From contig NZ_RDQR01000010.1 in the NCBI RefSeq assembly GCF_003703835.1, forward strand, positions 19,936-83,935: a stretch of DNA of 64,000 nt. Direction: 5' to 3'. Source of the DNA: Auritidibacter ignavus (GTDB lineage Bacteria > Actinomycetota > Actinomycetes > Actinomycetales > Micrococcaceae). Under the pieces are notes generated by a model that worked only from the letters and a program-made list of their open reading frames with translations, searched no databases and was not told the origin of the DNA. Below are positions 37,120 through 48,186 of the stretch, piece by piece. Each line of letters begins with the position of its first letter. Positions within the stretch are counted from its first letter, which is position 1. Both the position numbers and the translations under genes were made by a program.

Positions 37120-37947
37120 TTAGAGTCCTGGAAGATGTTGCGTCTCGACCGGTTTAGTCAGTTCGGGGCCGTTGTTGCGCACATTGCCGACCGCGGTCGA
37201 GACCGGGTGCATCTGCCACTGGTCGCCCGCTGTGTCGTAGGCTTGTGCAACCACGGTATCGACCAGAGCTTGGGCCTGATCAGCATTGGTCAATTTCTCC
37301 GGCGCCAGCCAGTGGTCCATGGTCAACTGATTCATGGGCAACGGAAACCGATCATGCAGTCCCGCTAGCTCGTCGAGGACCTCGGGGCTACTACCGGGTT
37401 CCGGAGAAGCCCCGGTGAGGATCGTGGTAGACAGCACCCAGCCACGCGGATCATCGGTGGCTATTTCAGGGTCAGCCCACCATTCGTATAACCCAGCAAA
37501 AAAGATCGGGGCACCGTCTTTGCGGCTCACATAATAGGGCTGTTTTTTCTGGGTGCCTCGTGCAGTGGTACCGGGAAGCTTTTTCCACTCGTAGTATCCA
37601 TCGACCGGAACCGCGCAACGTTGGGATCGAACGGCAGCACGAAAACTTGGTTTGGTGACCACCGTTTCTGATCTGGCATTGAACGTTCTGGACCCAAAGG
37701 ACAGATCCTTCGCCCAGCCAGGGACCAGACCCCAGTGTGCCAGATGAACCTCCCGGCGCACGTGTCCGCCGGAATCGTCCGCGTTTTCGGACGTTGCCTC
37801 GACCGGTCGCTCCACGACAATCGCTACGTCCTTGGTCGGAGCCACGTTGTAGTCTTCACGGAGTTCTAGCTGTTCTTCCGGGGTGTGAGCCCCTGCGGCT
37901 GCAACTAAGTCGCCGATCGCTCGAGCCATCACAAATCGTCCGCACAT
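37120..37947 (-). CDS. yedK: SOS response-associated peptidase (SRAP/HMCES family)
   Basis: 275-residue SRAP domain protein that crosslinks to abasic sites in single-stranded DNA. The start must be the ATG giving MCGRFVMARA, since Cys2 is the catalytic residue freed after Met removal; the open frame begins nine codons upstream. Conserved parts are the FNARSETV segment, VDGYYEW with the catalytic glutamate, and LHDRFPLPM. It is next to the dnaE2 unit, forming a DNA damage locus. No SOS box is seen in its own upstream region (37948-38126). Confidence 0.93.
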   Translation of the reverse strand: MCGRFVMARAIGDLVAAAGAHTPEEQLELREDYNVAPTKDVAIVVERPVEATSENADDSGGHVRREVHLAHWGLVPGWAKDLSFGSRTFNARSETVVTKPSFRAAVRSQRCAVPVDGYYEWKKLPGTTARGTQKKQPYYVSRKDGAPIFFAGLYEWWADPEIATDDPRGWVLSTTILTGASPEPGSSPEVLDELAGLHDRFPLPMNQLTMDHWLAPEKLTNADQAQALVDTVVAQAYDTAGDQWQMHPVSTAVGNVRNNGPELTKPVETQHLPGL

Positions 37948-38066
37948 GGTGCCAGTATGCCACGAGCTGCTCAAGCGTTCATGGTGAAGGACTGATCACA
38001 GCTTGCGGTAGCAATAATAAACAAACTCTTATATTTCGGTGCCGAACTGTGATGAGATGGAGAGCA

Positions 38067-38080
38067 AGGGAAAATTCCCT
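38067..38080. promoter_or_regulatory. Inverted repeat, candidate operator upstream of formaldehyde dehydrogenase
   Basis: AGGGAA and TTCCCT flank a two-base centre, about 47 bases before the dehydrogenase start. Its size and place suggest a repressor site for the formaldehyde detoxification pair; the regulator is unknown. Confidence 0.4.
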
Positions 38081-38126
38081 CTCACAACACTGAGCTTTCG
38101 TCAATTGAGGAGCGTGTGTTTCCCTG

Positions 38127-39218
38127 ATGTCCCACCACGTCAAAGCAGCGGTTGTTAAATCCCAAGATGACCCGGTCTCCATTGAAACCATCGTGGTCCC
38201 CCATCCTGGGCCCGGTGAAGTCGTCGTCGATGTCAAAACCTGCGGCGTCTGCCATACCGATTACAGTTATGTCTCCGGTGGCGTAGGCGATAATTATCCG
38301 TATCTTCTCGGCCACGAGTCCACCGCTGTCGTCTCCGAAATTGGGGAAGGCGTTACCGAAGTTGCTGTCGGCGATAAGGTCATTCTGAACTGGCGAGCTG
38401 TCTGCGGTGAATGCCGCGCGTGCCGTAAGGGTGATCTGAAGTACTGTTTCAATACCCACAACGCCACCCAGAAAATGACTCTGGAGGACGGGACCGAACT
38501 CGAAGCAGCCCTGGGTATCGGGTCCTTTGCCGAGAAAACCCTTGTTGCCGCCGGTCAGTGCACCAAAATCGATGAAGTCCCAGAGTCTTCTGACGCTGCC
38601 GTAGGACTGCTGGGTTGTGGCGTCATGGCAGGTATCGGTGCTGCCATCAATACTGGCGAGATCAAACGAGGGGAAGCTGTGGCAGTCATCGGTTGCGGTG
38701 GTGTCGGCATGGCCGCTATTGCCGGGGCACAATTGGCCGGAGCTACCACGATCATCGCCGTCGATATCGAAGATCGGAAACTCGAGCAGGCGAAGCAGTT
38801 TGGTGCCACGGAAACGGTCAACTCGAAAAATACCGATCCGGTAGCTGCCATCCAAGAGCTGACCGGTGGGTTCGGAGCCGATGTCGTCATTGAGGCAGTC
38901 GGTCACCCTGAAACCTATAAACAAGCCTTCTACTCCCGTGACTTGGCCGGTCGCGTGGTCTTGGTCGGTGTACCACGCCCAGACATGGAGATCACCCTTC
39001 CCTTCCAGGATGTCTTCTCTCATGGTGGCGCTCTCAAATCGTCCTGGTATGGCGATTGCTTGCCGTCTCGAGATTTCCCGATGCTTGTTAACCAGTACCG
39101 GCTGGGGCGCCTAGATCTCAATGCTTTTGTCACCGAACGAATTGGTCTCGATGACATCAATGGTGCTTTCAAAAAGATGCACGCGGGCGATGTCCTCCGC
39201 TCGGTTGTCGAGCTCTAA
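38127..39218 (+). CDS. S-(hydroxymethyl)mycothiol dehydrogenase
   Basis: 363-residue zinc alcohol dehydrogenase of the mycothiol-dependent formaldehyde dehydrogenase branch. Catalytic zinc ligands lie in [15 protein letters not shown] and [10 protein letters not shown]; the structural zinc site is [15 protein letters not shown]; the NAD-binding glycines are in [20 protein letters not shown]. It oxidises the formaldehyde-mycothiol adduct to S-formylmycothiol. The start is preceded by GAGGAG at a rather long distance, so initiation may be suboptimal. A metallo-beta-lactamase gene follows within 90 bases, the conserved partner. Confidence 0.93.
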   Translation: MSHHVKAAVVKSQDDPVSIETIVVPHPGPGEVVVDVKTCGVCHTDYSYVSGGVGDNYPYLLGHESTAVVSEIGEGVTEVAVGDKVILNWRAVCGECRACRKGDLKYCFNTHNATQKMTLEDGTELEAALGIGSFAEKTLVAAGQCTKIDEVPESSDAAVGLLGCGVMAGIGAAINTGEIKRGEAVAVIGCGGVGMAAIAGAQLAGATTIIAVDIEDRKLEQAKQFGATETVNSKNTDPVAAIQELTGGFGADVVIEAVGHPETYKQAFYSRDLAGRVVLVGVPRPDMEITLPFQDVFSHGGALKSSWYGDCLPSRDFPMLVNQYRLGRLDLNAFVTERIGLDDINGAFKKMHAGDVLRSVVEL

Positions 39219-39303
39219 CATCCAGTTTCGTTGCGACACTTTGTGCTCCAAAACCTCTGATTACCCGATACCGACCGTTGAGCGGTCCGAAGGAGAACCG
39301 ACC

Positions 39304-39948
39304 ATGACAGCCCGCATTGACCACCTCGAAACGTCAGGAACTTTTAGTCTCGATGGCGAAACCCATCAGGTCGACAACAATGTATGGATCGTCGGTAACT
39401 CGACCGAGTGCATCATCATCGATCCAGCGCACGATGCCAATGCTGTCCATCAGGCAGTCCAAGGTCGCAACGTCGCCGCTATCCTGCTCACGCACGGTCA
39501 CGATGACCATATTTCCGAAGCTCTCACAGTTCGTGATTTCGTCGATGCCCCGGTTTTGCTCAATGCTGAAGACCGGATGCTCTGGGACGCGGTCTACCCC
39601 GTCCAAGGTCCCGACGGATCTATTCAGGACGGAGATACTTTCACGATTGCTGGTGTCACCTTAACAGCGTTTGAAACCCCCGGTCACTCGCCCGGATCCA
39701 CCTGTTTCTATTCTGCGGAGCTGGAAGATGGGCAGGGCGCGGTCTTCACCGGTGACACACTTTTTGCTGGGGGGCCCGGTGCTACCGGAGGACGGTCCTA
39801 CACCAGCTTTGACGCCATCATTAAATCGATTTCCGAGGTGTTGTTGGAGTTGCCTGAATCCACGCGGGTATTGACCGGTCACGGTGAGTCCAGCACCATC
39901 GGCACCGTAAAACCCCACCTGCAGGAATGGATTGATCGCGGATACTAA
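39304..39948 (+). CDS. MBL-fold metallo-hydrolase partner of formaldehyde dehydrogenase
   Basis: 214-residue metallo-beta-lactamase fold protein. The metal-binding motif LLTHGHDDHISEA is present, with further ligands in TPGHSPGSTCFY, FTGDTLF and LTGHG near the end. The start is chosen by AAGGAG ahead of ATG; the frame is open further upstream into the dehydrogenase gene. In actinobacteria this gene commonly follows S-(hydroxymethyl)mycothiol dehydrogenase and is thought to process the formylmycothiol product (inference from association). Confidence 0.9.
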   Translation: MTARIDHLETSGTFSLDGETHQVDNNVWIVGNSTECIIIDPAHDANAVHQAVQGRNVAAILLTHGHDDHISEALTVRDFVDAPVLLNAEDRMLWDAVYPVQGPDGSIQDGDTFTIAGVTLTAFETPGHSPGSTCFYSAELEDGQGAVFTGDTLFAGGPGATGGRSYTSFDAIIKSISEVLLELPESTRVLTGHGESSTIGTVKPHLQEWIDRGY

Positions 39949-40035
39949 AGATTATCGCGAAAACCAATCACAAGCACTTATTCAGCAGTGGCCGGAGACC
40001 TGTCGGGTCACCGGCCACAACGATAGGCATGGATG

Positions 40036-40872
40036 TTAGGCCCTCATATCGCGTACCGACAGTGACTGTTCGGCACGCCCGAGATATCCTTTGCTGTCGG
40101 AAAGCACCGTGGAGGTAACCCCCAGACCGTTGTCGCCCAACGACACCGAGGTGGCCATCCCCAGCCAGTCCTCAGAGGGTTCGCGCATCAGGTGGATGCT
40201 CAGGTCAACGTTGGCGAAATAGACCTCGTCGTGATAGGGCTCAACTGCTGGTGCCAATCCGTTGGCGATATCGATCATCCCGATCGCGTGCACGAACGGG
40301 CTGGTAGGCTCATCCAGGATCATGGGAATCTCCGTATTGGCCCAGATCCGGCCGTGTCCCGGCGCGTGGTCGTCTGCTGCCCGAGATTGAATGGAGGCCA
40401 CCAGTCCCCCGGCCCACCGCTTATTGAAGCCGGCATCCGGGGAACAGTGATCAATCGGAGCGAGAAGTGTGTCATCATGCAGACGGTGTGCCCGGGACGT
40501 ATCAGAGGAAATGAGTCGCCAGGTCCGCGCAGTCAGTACCGCACGGCCTTGGGCCTCCACAGTGGACTGAACCAGCTCGATAGTGCGACCGGGGCGAATG
40601 TTGCGGGTGGTGACCTTCACTTCGCCGGCATGAAGCTTGCCGAGAATATCGAAACTGATACGTGAGGTGGCGAAGTTCTCACGCGGTTCATAGGCCTCCA
40701 GTTCCGCGGCGACCAGGCCAGACACAGCAGCCATGTGCAGTTCATCGTCTTGCCAGGATCCAGTGGCATGTTCTGTTGAGGTGAAATATGAAATCCGAGT
40801 TCCCTCAGTGAACTCGGATGCCCCGGATCGAACGAAATATGCGTGTGGTGTGGAGTGTGTTTCTTCAGCCAT
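40036..40872 (-). CDS. Acyl-CoA thioesterase-like (hotdog, TesB-type) protein
   Basis: 278-residue double-hotdog protein. Two repeats are recognisable: the first around GSWQDDELHMAAVSGLVAAELE and the second around IGMIDIANGLAP and VYFANVDLSIHLMREP. This arrangement is that of the actinobacterial thioesterase family proteins. Substrate unknown; the usual role is hydrolysis of acyl-CoA. It converges with the MBL gene (about 90 bases between stops). No obvious operon partner. Confidence 0.85.
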   Translation of the reverse strand: MAEETHSTPHAYFVRSGASEFTEGTRISYFTSTEHATGSWQDDELHMAAVSGLVAAELEAYEPRENFATSRISFDILGKLHAGEVKVTTRNIRPGRTIELVQSTVEAQGRAVLTARTWRLISSDTSRAHRLHDDTLLAPIDHCSPDAGFNKRWAGGLVASIQSRAADDHAPGHGRIWANTEIPMILDEPTSPFVHAIGMIDIANGLAPAVEPYHDEVYFANVDLSIHLMREPSEDWLGMATSVSLGDNGLGVTSTVLSDSKGYLGRAEQSLSVRDMRA

Positions 40873-41002
40873 AACCGCTATCTAACCACTTTTTCACCAC
40901 AAATATGAGGTCACACACACCCGAAGGGACCGAATGACTCTCAAAGAGTCGTCCTGTCAATCTGTTTGGCTCTTTGGCGTTGCTTCTCGACGTGGAGCTA
41001 AC

Positions 41003-41040
41003 ATAGCTCAGCCCCGCAGGCTTCTGCGGGGCTGAGCTAT
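41003..41040 (-). terminator. Strong hairpin downstream of nrdF
   Basis: A perfect 17-bp stem, ATAGCTCAGCCCCGCAG / CTGCGGGGCTGAGCTAT, with a four-base loop (41020-41023), 21 bases after the nrdF stop. There is no clean U-tract, but position and strength suit termination of nrdHIEF. Confidence 0.7.
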
Positions 41041-41061
41041 CGTGGTGGCTTGAAGTATTAG

Positions 41062-42072
<1,011 letters not shown>

Positions 42073-42116
42073 TCACGGAGTAGGGAGACAAGTGCGGAAC
42101 GAATCCGCTCACGACC

Positions 42117-44291
42117 CTACAGCATGCACGATACGCAACCTTCGACTTCAGTTCCTTCCAACGCCAGCTGGCGAATCCGAATGTAGTACATGGTCTTGAT
42201 GCCGTGGGTCCAGGCGTAGATCTGAGCCTTGTTGACATCGCGGGTCGTGGCGGTGTCTTTGAAGAACAGTGTCAGGGACAGCCCTTGGTCCACATGCTGG
42301 GTCGCAGCGGCGTAGGTGTCGATGATCTTCTGGTATCCGACCTCGTAGGCATCCTCGAAGTACTCCAAGTTGTCGTTATTCAAGTAGGGAGCCGGGTAGT
42401 AGACACGACCCAGCTTGCCTTCTTTACGAATCTCGATCTTGGACGCGATCGGGTGAATCGAGGAGGTCGAGTTATTGATGTAGGAGATCGAACCTGTCGG
42501 TGGGACGGCCTGTAGGTTCTGGTTGTAGATCCCGTGGGTCATCACCGAGTCCTTCAGTTCCCGCCAGTCATCCTGGGTCGGGATGTCAATGCCACTGTCG
42601 GCAAAGAGCTGAGCGACCCGTTCGGTCGCCGGCTGCCACGCCTGGTCGGTGTACTTATCGAAGAACACTCCGGAGGCGTAGTCCGAGTCCTCGAATCCTC
42701 CAAAACGTTCTCCGGTTTCGATCGCGATCTTGTTGGAGGCCCGCAACGCGTGGTACAGCACCGTGTAGAAATACATGTTGGTGAAGTCCAGGCCTTCTTC
42801 GGAGCCGTAGTGGATGTGTTCGCGTCCGAGATAACCGTGCAGGTTCATCTGCCCCAGACCGATGGCATGCGAGGAGGCATTGCCTTTGGCGACCGAAGGC
42901 ACCGAAGCAATGTTGGACAGATCCGACACAGCAGTCAGCGCCCGGATCGCGGTCTCCACCGAGCCACCCAGGTCTCCGGAGTCCATAGCTTTGGCAATGT
43001 TCATTGATCCGAGATTGCACGAGATGTCCTTGCCCACGAACTCGTAGTCGAGGTTCTCGGCGTAGGTGGAGGCTTCCGAGACCTGCAGGATCTCTGAGCA
43101 CAGATTCGACATGGTGATCCGACCCTTGATCGGGTTGGCCCTGTTGACCGTGTCTTCAAAAACGATGTAGGGGTAGCCCGATTCGAACTGGATTTCCGCT
43201 AGCGTCTGGAAAAAATCACGAGCGTTGATTTTGGTCTTGCGGATCCGAGGATCATCGACCATCTCGTAGTACTTTTCCGTCACCGAGATATCGCTAAACG
43301 GCTTACCGTAAACCCGCTCAACGTCATAGGGACTGAACAAGTACATGGCCTCGTTCTTCTTAGCCAGTTCAAAGGTGATATCAGGGATCACCACTCCCAA
43401 AGACAGGGTCTTGATCCGGATTTTCTCATCAGCATTTTCGCGCTTGGTGTCGAGGAACCGGTTGATGTCGGGGTGGTGGGCGTGCAGGTATACGGCCCCG
43501 GCCCCCTGACGGGCACCGAGCTGGTTGGCGTAGGAGAAGGAGTCCTCCAGTAGCTTCATGACCGGGACCACGCCCGAGGACTGGTTCTCGATGTGCTTGA
43601 TCGGTGCGCCGTTTTCACGCAAGTTGGTCAGCGACAGTGCCACGCCACCACCACGCTTGGACAGCTGCAGTGAGGAGTTGATGCCACGGGCGATAGATTC
43701 CATATTGTCTTCAACCCGTAGCAAAAAGCACGACACTAGTTCGCCCCGCTGTTTCTTCCCCGCGTTCAAGAAGGTTGGGGTGGCAGGCTGGAACCGTCCG
43801 CCGATGATTTCATCCAGCAGATTAGTGGCTAGTTGTTCATCGCCACGGCCCAGGTAGAGTGCGTTCATCACCACACGGTCTTCATAGCGCTCCAGGTAGC
43901 GTTCGCCGTCGAAGGTCTTCAGCGCATAAGAGGTGTAGAACTTAAACGCTCCCAAGAAGGAGGGAAAACGGAACTTATATGCGTAGGCACGGTCGAAGAG
44001 TGAGTCAACAAATTCTTTCGAGTATTGCTCGAAAGTCTCTGGCTCATAGTAGTCGTGCTCAATGAGGTACTTAATCTTCTCATCGGTGCTGTGAAAGAAG
44101 ACAGTATTCTTATTGACGTGCTGTAAGAAGTACTGTCGAGCAGCAGCGTGATCGGCCTCAAACTGGATCTTGCCGTCGGGCCCGTAGAGATTGAGCATGG
44201 CGTTCAGCTCATGGTAGCCCATGTTCTGCCATGCTTCGGGCATCGACTTAGCGGACTGAATCAATTCTTGTTCCGTGACTGCTGTTGCCAA
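42117..44291 (-). CDS. nrdE: Class Ib ribonucleotide reductase alpha subunit
   Basis: 724-residue catalytic subunit that reduces ribonucleoside diphosphates. Active-site features include [26 protein letters not shown] with a catalytic cysteine, and the C-terminal redox pair in GCVSCML. It lacks an N-terminal ATP cone of class Ia enzymes, consistent with the short N-terminus. The start overlaps nrdI by about 30 bases in another frame, so the two are coupled. Confidence 0.96.
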   Translation of the reverse strand: MATAVTEQELIQSAKSMPEAWQNMGYHELNAMLNLYGPDGKIQFEADHAAARQYFLQHVNKNTVFFHSTDEKIKYLIEHDYYEPETFEQYSKEFVDSLFDRAYAYKFRFPSFLGAFKFYTSYALKTFDGERYLERYEDRVVMNALYLGRGDEQLATNLLDEIIGGRFQPATPTFLNAGKKQRGELVSCFLLRVEDNMESIARGINSSLQLSKRGGGVALSLTNLRENGAPIKHIENQSSGVVPVMKLLEDSFSYANQLGARQGAGAVYLHAHHPDINRFLDTKRENADEKIRIKTLSLGVVIPDITFELAKKNEAMYLFSPYDVERVYGKPFSDISVTEKYYEMVDDPRIRKTKINARDFFQTLAEIQFESGYPYIVFEDTVNRANPIKGRITMSNLCSEILQVSEASTYAENLDYEFVGKDISCNLGSMNIAKAMDSGDLGGSVETAIRALTAVSDLSNIASVPSVAKGNASSHAIGLGQMNLHGYLGREHIHYGSEEGLDFTNMYFYTVLYHALRASNKIAIETGERFGGFEDSDYASGVFFDKYTDQAWQPATERVAQLFADSGIDIPTQDDWRELKDSVMTHGIYNQNLQAVPPTGSISYINNSTSSIHPIASKIEIRKEGKLGRVYYPAPYLNNDNLEYFEDAYEVGYQKIIDTYAAATQHVDQGLSLTLFFKDTATTRDVNKAQIYAWTHGIKTMYYIRIRQLALEGTEVEGCVSCML

Positions 44292-44752
44292 AATTCTTCC
44301 AATCCTTCTTTAACGCGGGCAACGTCGGAGGCGGTGCCCATCAGTTCAAACCTGTACATTACCGGTACCTGGGTCTTGGCGGAGATGATGTCGGCACCCA
44401 GGCAATAAGCATCGTAAAAATTGGTATTTCCAGAACCGATCACGCCTTGAAGTAGGTCCCGGTTTTTTTTGAGGTTGAGGAATTTGATGACCTGTTTGGG
44501 GACGGCCCCGCGACCGTCTCCCCCACCATAAGTGGGAAGCAACAGCACAAAAGGCTGTTGTGCTTCGAGGGTGGGTTCTTTGGTCATCAACGGCAACCGG
44601 GCGGTTTCCCCAGCTGGTAGCTGAAGTTTTTCCACGAAATGGTGGGTGTAGCCTGACGCCGATGAAAAATAGATCAGCCGAGCATTGGTGGTCTGCAGCT
44701 GCTGCTGTTCTGGGGAGCGAATAAATGAACGATCTGCGACCGCGGTGCTCAT
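44261..44752 (-). CDS. nrdI: Ribonucleotide reductase stimulatory protein NrdI
   Basis: 163-residue flavodoxin-like protein. FMN-binding region [17 protein letters not shown] and the loop [20 protein letters not shown] are family signatures; [17 protein letters not shown] follows. NrdI supplies an oxidant for assembly of the NrdF metal-tyrosyl cofactor. The N-terminal 25 residues are an extension over the minimal fold. It lies 30 bases after nrdH. Confidence 0.94.
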   Translation of the reverse strand: MSTAVADRSFIRSPEQQQLQTTNARLIYFSSASGYTHHFVEKLQLPAGETARLPLMTKEPTLEAQQPFVLLLPTYGGGDGRGAVPKQVIKFLNLKKNRDLLQGVIGSGNTNFYDAYCLGADIISAKTQVPVMYRFELMGTASDVARVKEGLEEFWQQQSRNKN

Positions 44753-44782
44753 CTCGTGACTCCCTCCTGACAGAAAAAGGTG

Positions 44783-45028
44783 TTAGGCGACAGTGGTGGC
44801 CTGCTGCTGGCCGAGCTCAGCAATCTTGTCGGGACGGAAACCTGACCAGTGGTCACCTTCGGTCATCACGACAGGAGCCTGCATGTAGCCCAGTGCACGC
44901 ACCTGCTCCAGTGCCTCCATGTCTTCAGACATGTCGACCACCTTGTACTCGATACCCTTCTTATCCAGGGCACGGTAGGTAGCGTTGCACTGAACGCAGG
45001 CTGGCTTGCTGTAAACGGTCACGCTCAT
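44783..45028 (-). CDS. nrdH: Glutaredoxin-like protein NrdH
   Basis: 81-residue thioredoxin-fold reductant for NrdE. Redox motif CVQC (C11, C14) and the NrdH signature WSGFRPDKIAEL are present. An AGGAGA ribosome site sits six bases before the ATG. It is the first gene of nrdHIEF, with the promoter 120 bases upstream overlapping an NrdR-like box. Confidence 0.95.
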   Translation of the reverse strand: MSVTVYSKPACVQCNATYRALDKKGIEYKVVDMSEDMEALEQVRALGYMQAPVVMTEGDHWSGFRPDKIAELGQQQATTVA

Positions 45029-45149
45029 GATCTATCTCCTGAAAAACAAGGACGGTTTTTCAAAGCAACGCTTGACAACCAATCCGGGGTTCTTGGTCTC
45101 TTTATTCGATCTGCCAGGTCAGGTACGTTGTGGCGATCGATCTTGTTTA

Positions 45150-45197
45150 ATACTACATCTAGGGATGAGCTTTGCAAGCAACCACAATATCCTGTGG
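45150..45197 (-). promoter_or_regulatory. nrdHIEF promoter with two NrdR-like boxes
   Basis: Two 16-base boxes, ATACTACATCTAGGGA (45150-45165) and CCACAATATCCTGTGG (45182-45197), resemble the NrdR consensus acaCwAtATaTwGtgt. Their starts are 32 bases apart, about three helical turns, as known for NrdR pairs. The promoter read on the minus strand, -35 TTGCAA (45172-45177) and -10 TAGTAT (45150-45155), overlaps box 1 and lies between the boxes, so NrdR binding would repress it. Confidence 0.75.
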
Positions 45198-45344
45198 ATT
45201 ACATGCCTGTAACTCCTCCACAGGCTTGTCCACAGAACATGAGGGTGAATGGCAGATGAACAGCAGTTGCGCATCCGCACGAACGCGCGCTTCTGGCTCA
45301 ACACCACGCAGGGTATCCACAACGTGTGCATGAGGTTGTCCACC
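45193..45344. promoter_or_regulatory. Cluster of DnaA-box-like sites upstream of nrdHIEF
   Basis: Sites: TAATCCACA on the minus strand (45193-45201), TTGTCCACA, a full match (45226-45234), GTATCCACA (45313-45321) and TTGTCCACC (45336-45344). The other three differ from TT(A/G)TCCACA by one base. The first overlaps NrdR-like box 2. Together with 45345-45404, which shows nothing else, this accounts for most of the 552-base gap before the HAD gene. Confidence 0.5.
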
Positions 45345-45404
45345 CAAAAATCGCCAAAAAGTTTCTTATCTCACCCCGCGTGTCGCGCGTCGTAACCTGA
45401 CAAA

Positions 45405-45452
45405 ACACAATCCCTAGTGGACTCCATAACGGAAAACCACTAGGGATTGTGT
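45405..45452 (-). terminator. Terminator of the HAD-hydrolase gene
   Basis: A perfect 16-bp stem ACACAATCCCTAGTGG / CCACTAGGGATTGTGT with a 16-base loop; on the minus strand the stem runs into a T-rich TGTGTTTTG. It lies about 130 bases after the HAD gene stop and separates it from nrdHIEF. Confidence 0.7.
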
Positions 45453-45580
45453 CTAAGGGGTGCCGGTGGTGAAGATCGTCAGAATATAACTATGAGTCGC
45501 GCAGGAGCCCTGAAACGACCACCACCATGAGAGCTGACGCAGACCGAGCGTCTGGCGTACTCGGCCTGTCGATGTCAGGT

Positions 45581-46480
45581 CTAAGGCGCGTATTCCACGA
45601 GTGCTTCCATCAAGGCAATCACTCCGTGATCTGTATTGGCGCCAATCGCAAAATCTGCCACCTCGAATACCTCAGGATGAGCATTAGCGACCACGACCGA
45701 GGTGCCAACGCCTTTAAGCATCTGCAGATCATTGAGGTAATCTCCCACGGCCATGCAGTCTTGTAGTGAGACCTCGTGATGCTTTCCCAAAGCGGACAAC
45801 CCCGTGGCTTTACTGACGCGGGAATCCATGATGTCAACCCATTGACGTCCCGAGCGCACGATATCGACAGTGGCGAGCTGCTCAGTATTTGCGGCATGCT
45901 CTTCGAGACTCGTCAGGAACCGTTGGTATTGATCCGCGTTGGGAATGTAGACGGCGATCTTCACGACGTCAAACTCTGCACGACCGACGGTGCTCACCAG
46001 CTCATCGTCATACCGCAGGCTCCGGTAATAGGCCTGAATGGCCTCGAACAGGGACGGATCAACCTGGCGAATGAGCGCTTCCGCAGCTGAACAGACCACC
46101 ACCCCTACCCGGTCTAGTCCGGTCGTGGCAGCGGTGATCGCCCCTAATGTGGCCATCACCGTGGGCTTGTTCCACGATTGGGTGGCGATAACCTGGCCTT
46201 GACTGGCGACCACAGCACCGTTTTCCGCCACGAAGTCGCTGATCGTTTCGTCTGAAGCAAACATCTCTGACAAGGTCGCCAGCTGGCGCCCCGAGCTGGG
46301 CACCACCTGACATCCCGCCCGATGTAGATCCTGGGCTAATGACCAGAACGAATCCGGAATTCTCTTGGCCCCGTCCAGCAGGGTCCCGTCCATATCCAGG
46401 GCCAGTAACCGGGGAAAACGAGCCTCGGGGTCCTGTCTGACATACTCCACAATCGCCGGCCATGCCGTTGTTGCGTTCAT
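45581..46480 (-). CDS. HAD-IIB family (Cof-type) hydrolase
   Basis: 299-residue haloacid dehalogenase-like phosphatase. Motif I is LLALDMDGTLLDGAKR, motif II VVPSSGRQL, motif III/IV region LSALGKHHEVSLQDCMAVGDYLNDLQML, and an alpha/beta cap lies between (about 90-200). Substrates in this subfamily are sugar phosphates or similar, not predictable here. I choose the ATG at 46480 after GAGGAAG with six-base spacing; the frame opens seven codons earlier. Divergent from the DUF1846 gene. Confidence 0.88.
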   Translation of the reverse strand: MNATTAWPAIVEYVRQDPEARFPRLLALDMDGTLLDGAKRIPDSFWSLAQDLHRAGCQVVPSSGRQLATLSEMFASDETISDFVAENGAVVASQGQVIATQSWNKPTVMATLGAITAATTGLDRVGVVVCSAAEALIRQVDPSLFEAIQAYYRSLRYDDELVSTVGRAEFDVVKIAVYIPNADQYQRFLTSLEEHAANTEQLATVDIVRSGRQWVDIMDSRVSKATGLSALGKHHEVSLQDCMAVGDYLNDLQMLKGVGTSVVVANAHPEVFEVADFAIGANTDHGVIALMEALVEYAP

Positions 46481-46632
46481 AACTGTCTTCCTCATTCTCA
46501 CCTATCCACCGGGGCAAGAATAGTCCTCGCCTTCTGGCCTCATCCTCGCTACTGCTCAACTCACCGGCTAATCTCACATCACGCGGCGGGGTGTCAGGTT
46601 TGTCCCAGCAGAAGGTGCTTGAATGGACAGAC

Positions 46633-48168
46633 ATGACCACACTGCGTGAATTCGTTGCTCCAGAGCCATCCACCATTCACCCTCACGGTTTCGACCCGCA
46701 ACGCTACATTGAGTTACAGTCACGCTATATTATCGAACGTCGCGAGAAGATCGGCGGCAAACTCTACCTCGAAATGGGTGGGAAGCTCTTCGATGATTTC
46801 CACGCTTCCCGAGTCCTTCCCGGTTTCACCCCGGACAATAAGATCTCGATGCTCCATCAGCTCCGCGATGAGCTGGAAATCCTCATCTGTGTCAATGCTT
46901 TCGATATCCAAGGTCAGAAGATTCGTGCCGATTTAGGCATTACCTATGAAGAAGATGTGCTACGGCTCATCGACGTGTTTCGCGAACGCGGATTCCTGGT
47001 GCAGAACGTCGTGATTACACAATATTCAGACGATAATGCCCTCGCGAAAGACTTCTCTCGTCGCCTCGGGAATGCCGGACTGCAGGTCTCGCACCACTTC
47101 ACCATTCCCGGATACCCCAATGACACGTCCCGGGTGATTTCCGACGAAGGATTCGGACAGGACGAATTCGCCGAAACGACCCGAGACCTGGTGGTCGTCA
47201 CCGCACCGGGACCGGGGTCTGGCAAATTGGCGACCTCGCTATCGCAGATCTATCACGAGTACCAACGAGGTGTCGTCGCCGGCTATGCCAAGTTTGAAAC
47301 CTTCCCGATCTGGAACCTCCCCCTAGAACACCCGGTTAACCTCGCCTATGAGGCCGCTACCGCCGACCTCGACGATATTAACGTGATCGACCCGTATCAC
47401 TTGACCGCCTATGACGAAAAGGTGACCAGTTATAACCGCGACGTCGAGGTCTTCCCCCTGCTAAAGGCGATGCTGGAAAAGCTCTCGGGAACATCGCCCT
47501 ATCAGTCGCCCACCGATATGGGCGTGAATATGGCCGGTCGGTGCATCAGTAACGATCTCGCCTGCCAGCACGCCGCTCAACAAGAGATCATCCGGCGCTG
47601 GTATAAGGCCAAGGTCGATGAATTCAAAGCCGATATCGACGACACCGTATCATCCCGGATTCGGATTGTGATGGCCAAAGCCGGGGTGGAGCCTCATGAC
47701 CGCGTGGTGGTCGCACCTGCCCTGGAGCGGGCTGAGAAGAGCGGCCAGCCGGCCAGCGCCATGCAAGTCGCCGACGGCAAGATTATTACCGGCAAGACCT
47801 CACCGCTGTTGGGGTGTTCCGCGGCGATGTTACTTAACGCACTGAAGTACTTGGCCGGCATTGACGATCACCAACACCTGCTGTCTCCTGAGTCGATTGA
47901 GCCGATCCAGACCCTGAAAACCCAGCACTTAGGTTCGAAGAACCCGCGTCTGCATACCGATGAGGTGCTCATTGCGCTATCGGTCTCGGCCGCTTCCAAT
48001 CCCACGGCAGCCCGAGCCATTGACCAGATCAAGAATCTGCGTGGCTGCGATGTACACACCACGACTATTCTGGGCTCGGTGGATGAGGGCATCTTCCGGT
48101 CCCTGGGGATGCAAGTCACCTCCGAGCCAAAGTATCAGCGCAAAACACAGCTGTATCACAAGCACTAA
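46633..48168 (+). CDS. DUF1846 domain-containing protein
   Basis: About 511 residues. It matches the DUF1846 family: [32 protein letters not shown] near the N-terminus, then [22 protein letters not shown] with a glycine-rich P-loop-like turn, and [16 protein letters not shown]. The length fits. Structures exist but no reaction is established. The ATG used lacks a strong ribosome site; a GTG 14 codons upstream is also possible. Residues 10-500 are conserved in type, so the gene is intact. Confidence 0.85.
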   Translation: MTTLREFVAPEPSTIHPHGFDPQRYIELQSRYIIERREKIGGKLYLEMGGKLFDDFHASRVLPGFTPDNKISMLHQLRDELEILICVNAFDIQGQKIRADLGITYEEDVLRLIDVFRERGFLVQNVVITQYSDDNALAKDFSRRLGNAGLQVSHHFTIPGYPNDTSRVISDEGFGQDEFAETTRDLVVVTAPGPGSGKLATSLSQIYHEYQRGVVAGYAKFETFPIWNLPLEHPVNLAYEAATADLDDINVIDPYHLTAYDEKVTSYNRDVEVFPLLKAMLEKLSGTSPYQSPTDMGVNMAGRCISNDLACQHAAQQEIIRRWYKAKVDEFKADIDDTVSSRIRIVMAKAGVEPHDRVVVAPALERAEKSGQPASAMQVADGKIITGKTSPLLGCSAAMLLNALKYLAGIDDHQHLLSPESIEPIQTLKTQHLGSKNPRLHTDEVLIALSVSAASNPTAARAIDQIKNLRGCDVHTTTILGSVDEGIFRSLGMQVTSEPKYQRKTQLYHKH

Positions 48169-48186
48169 AAACCATCCGCTGGGCCG

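Noticed and set aside
38082..39023. Leftward 313-codon open frame opposite the formaldehyde dehydrogenase
   Set aside because: Antisense shadow of a well-conserved zinc dehydrogenase; no sensible protein features.
45193..45344. Replication origin suggested by DnaA-like boxes
   Set aside because: No dnaA, dnaN, rpmH or AT-rich unwinding region nearby, and only one box is a perfect match.
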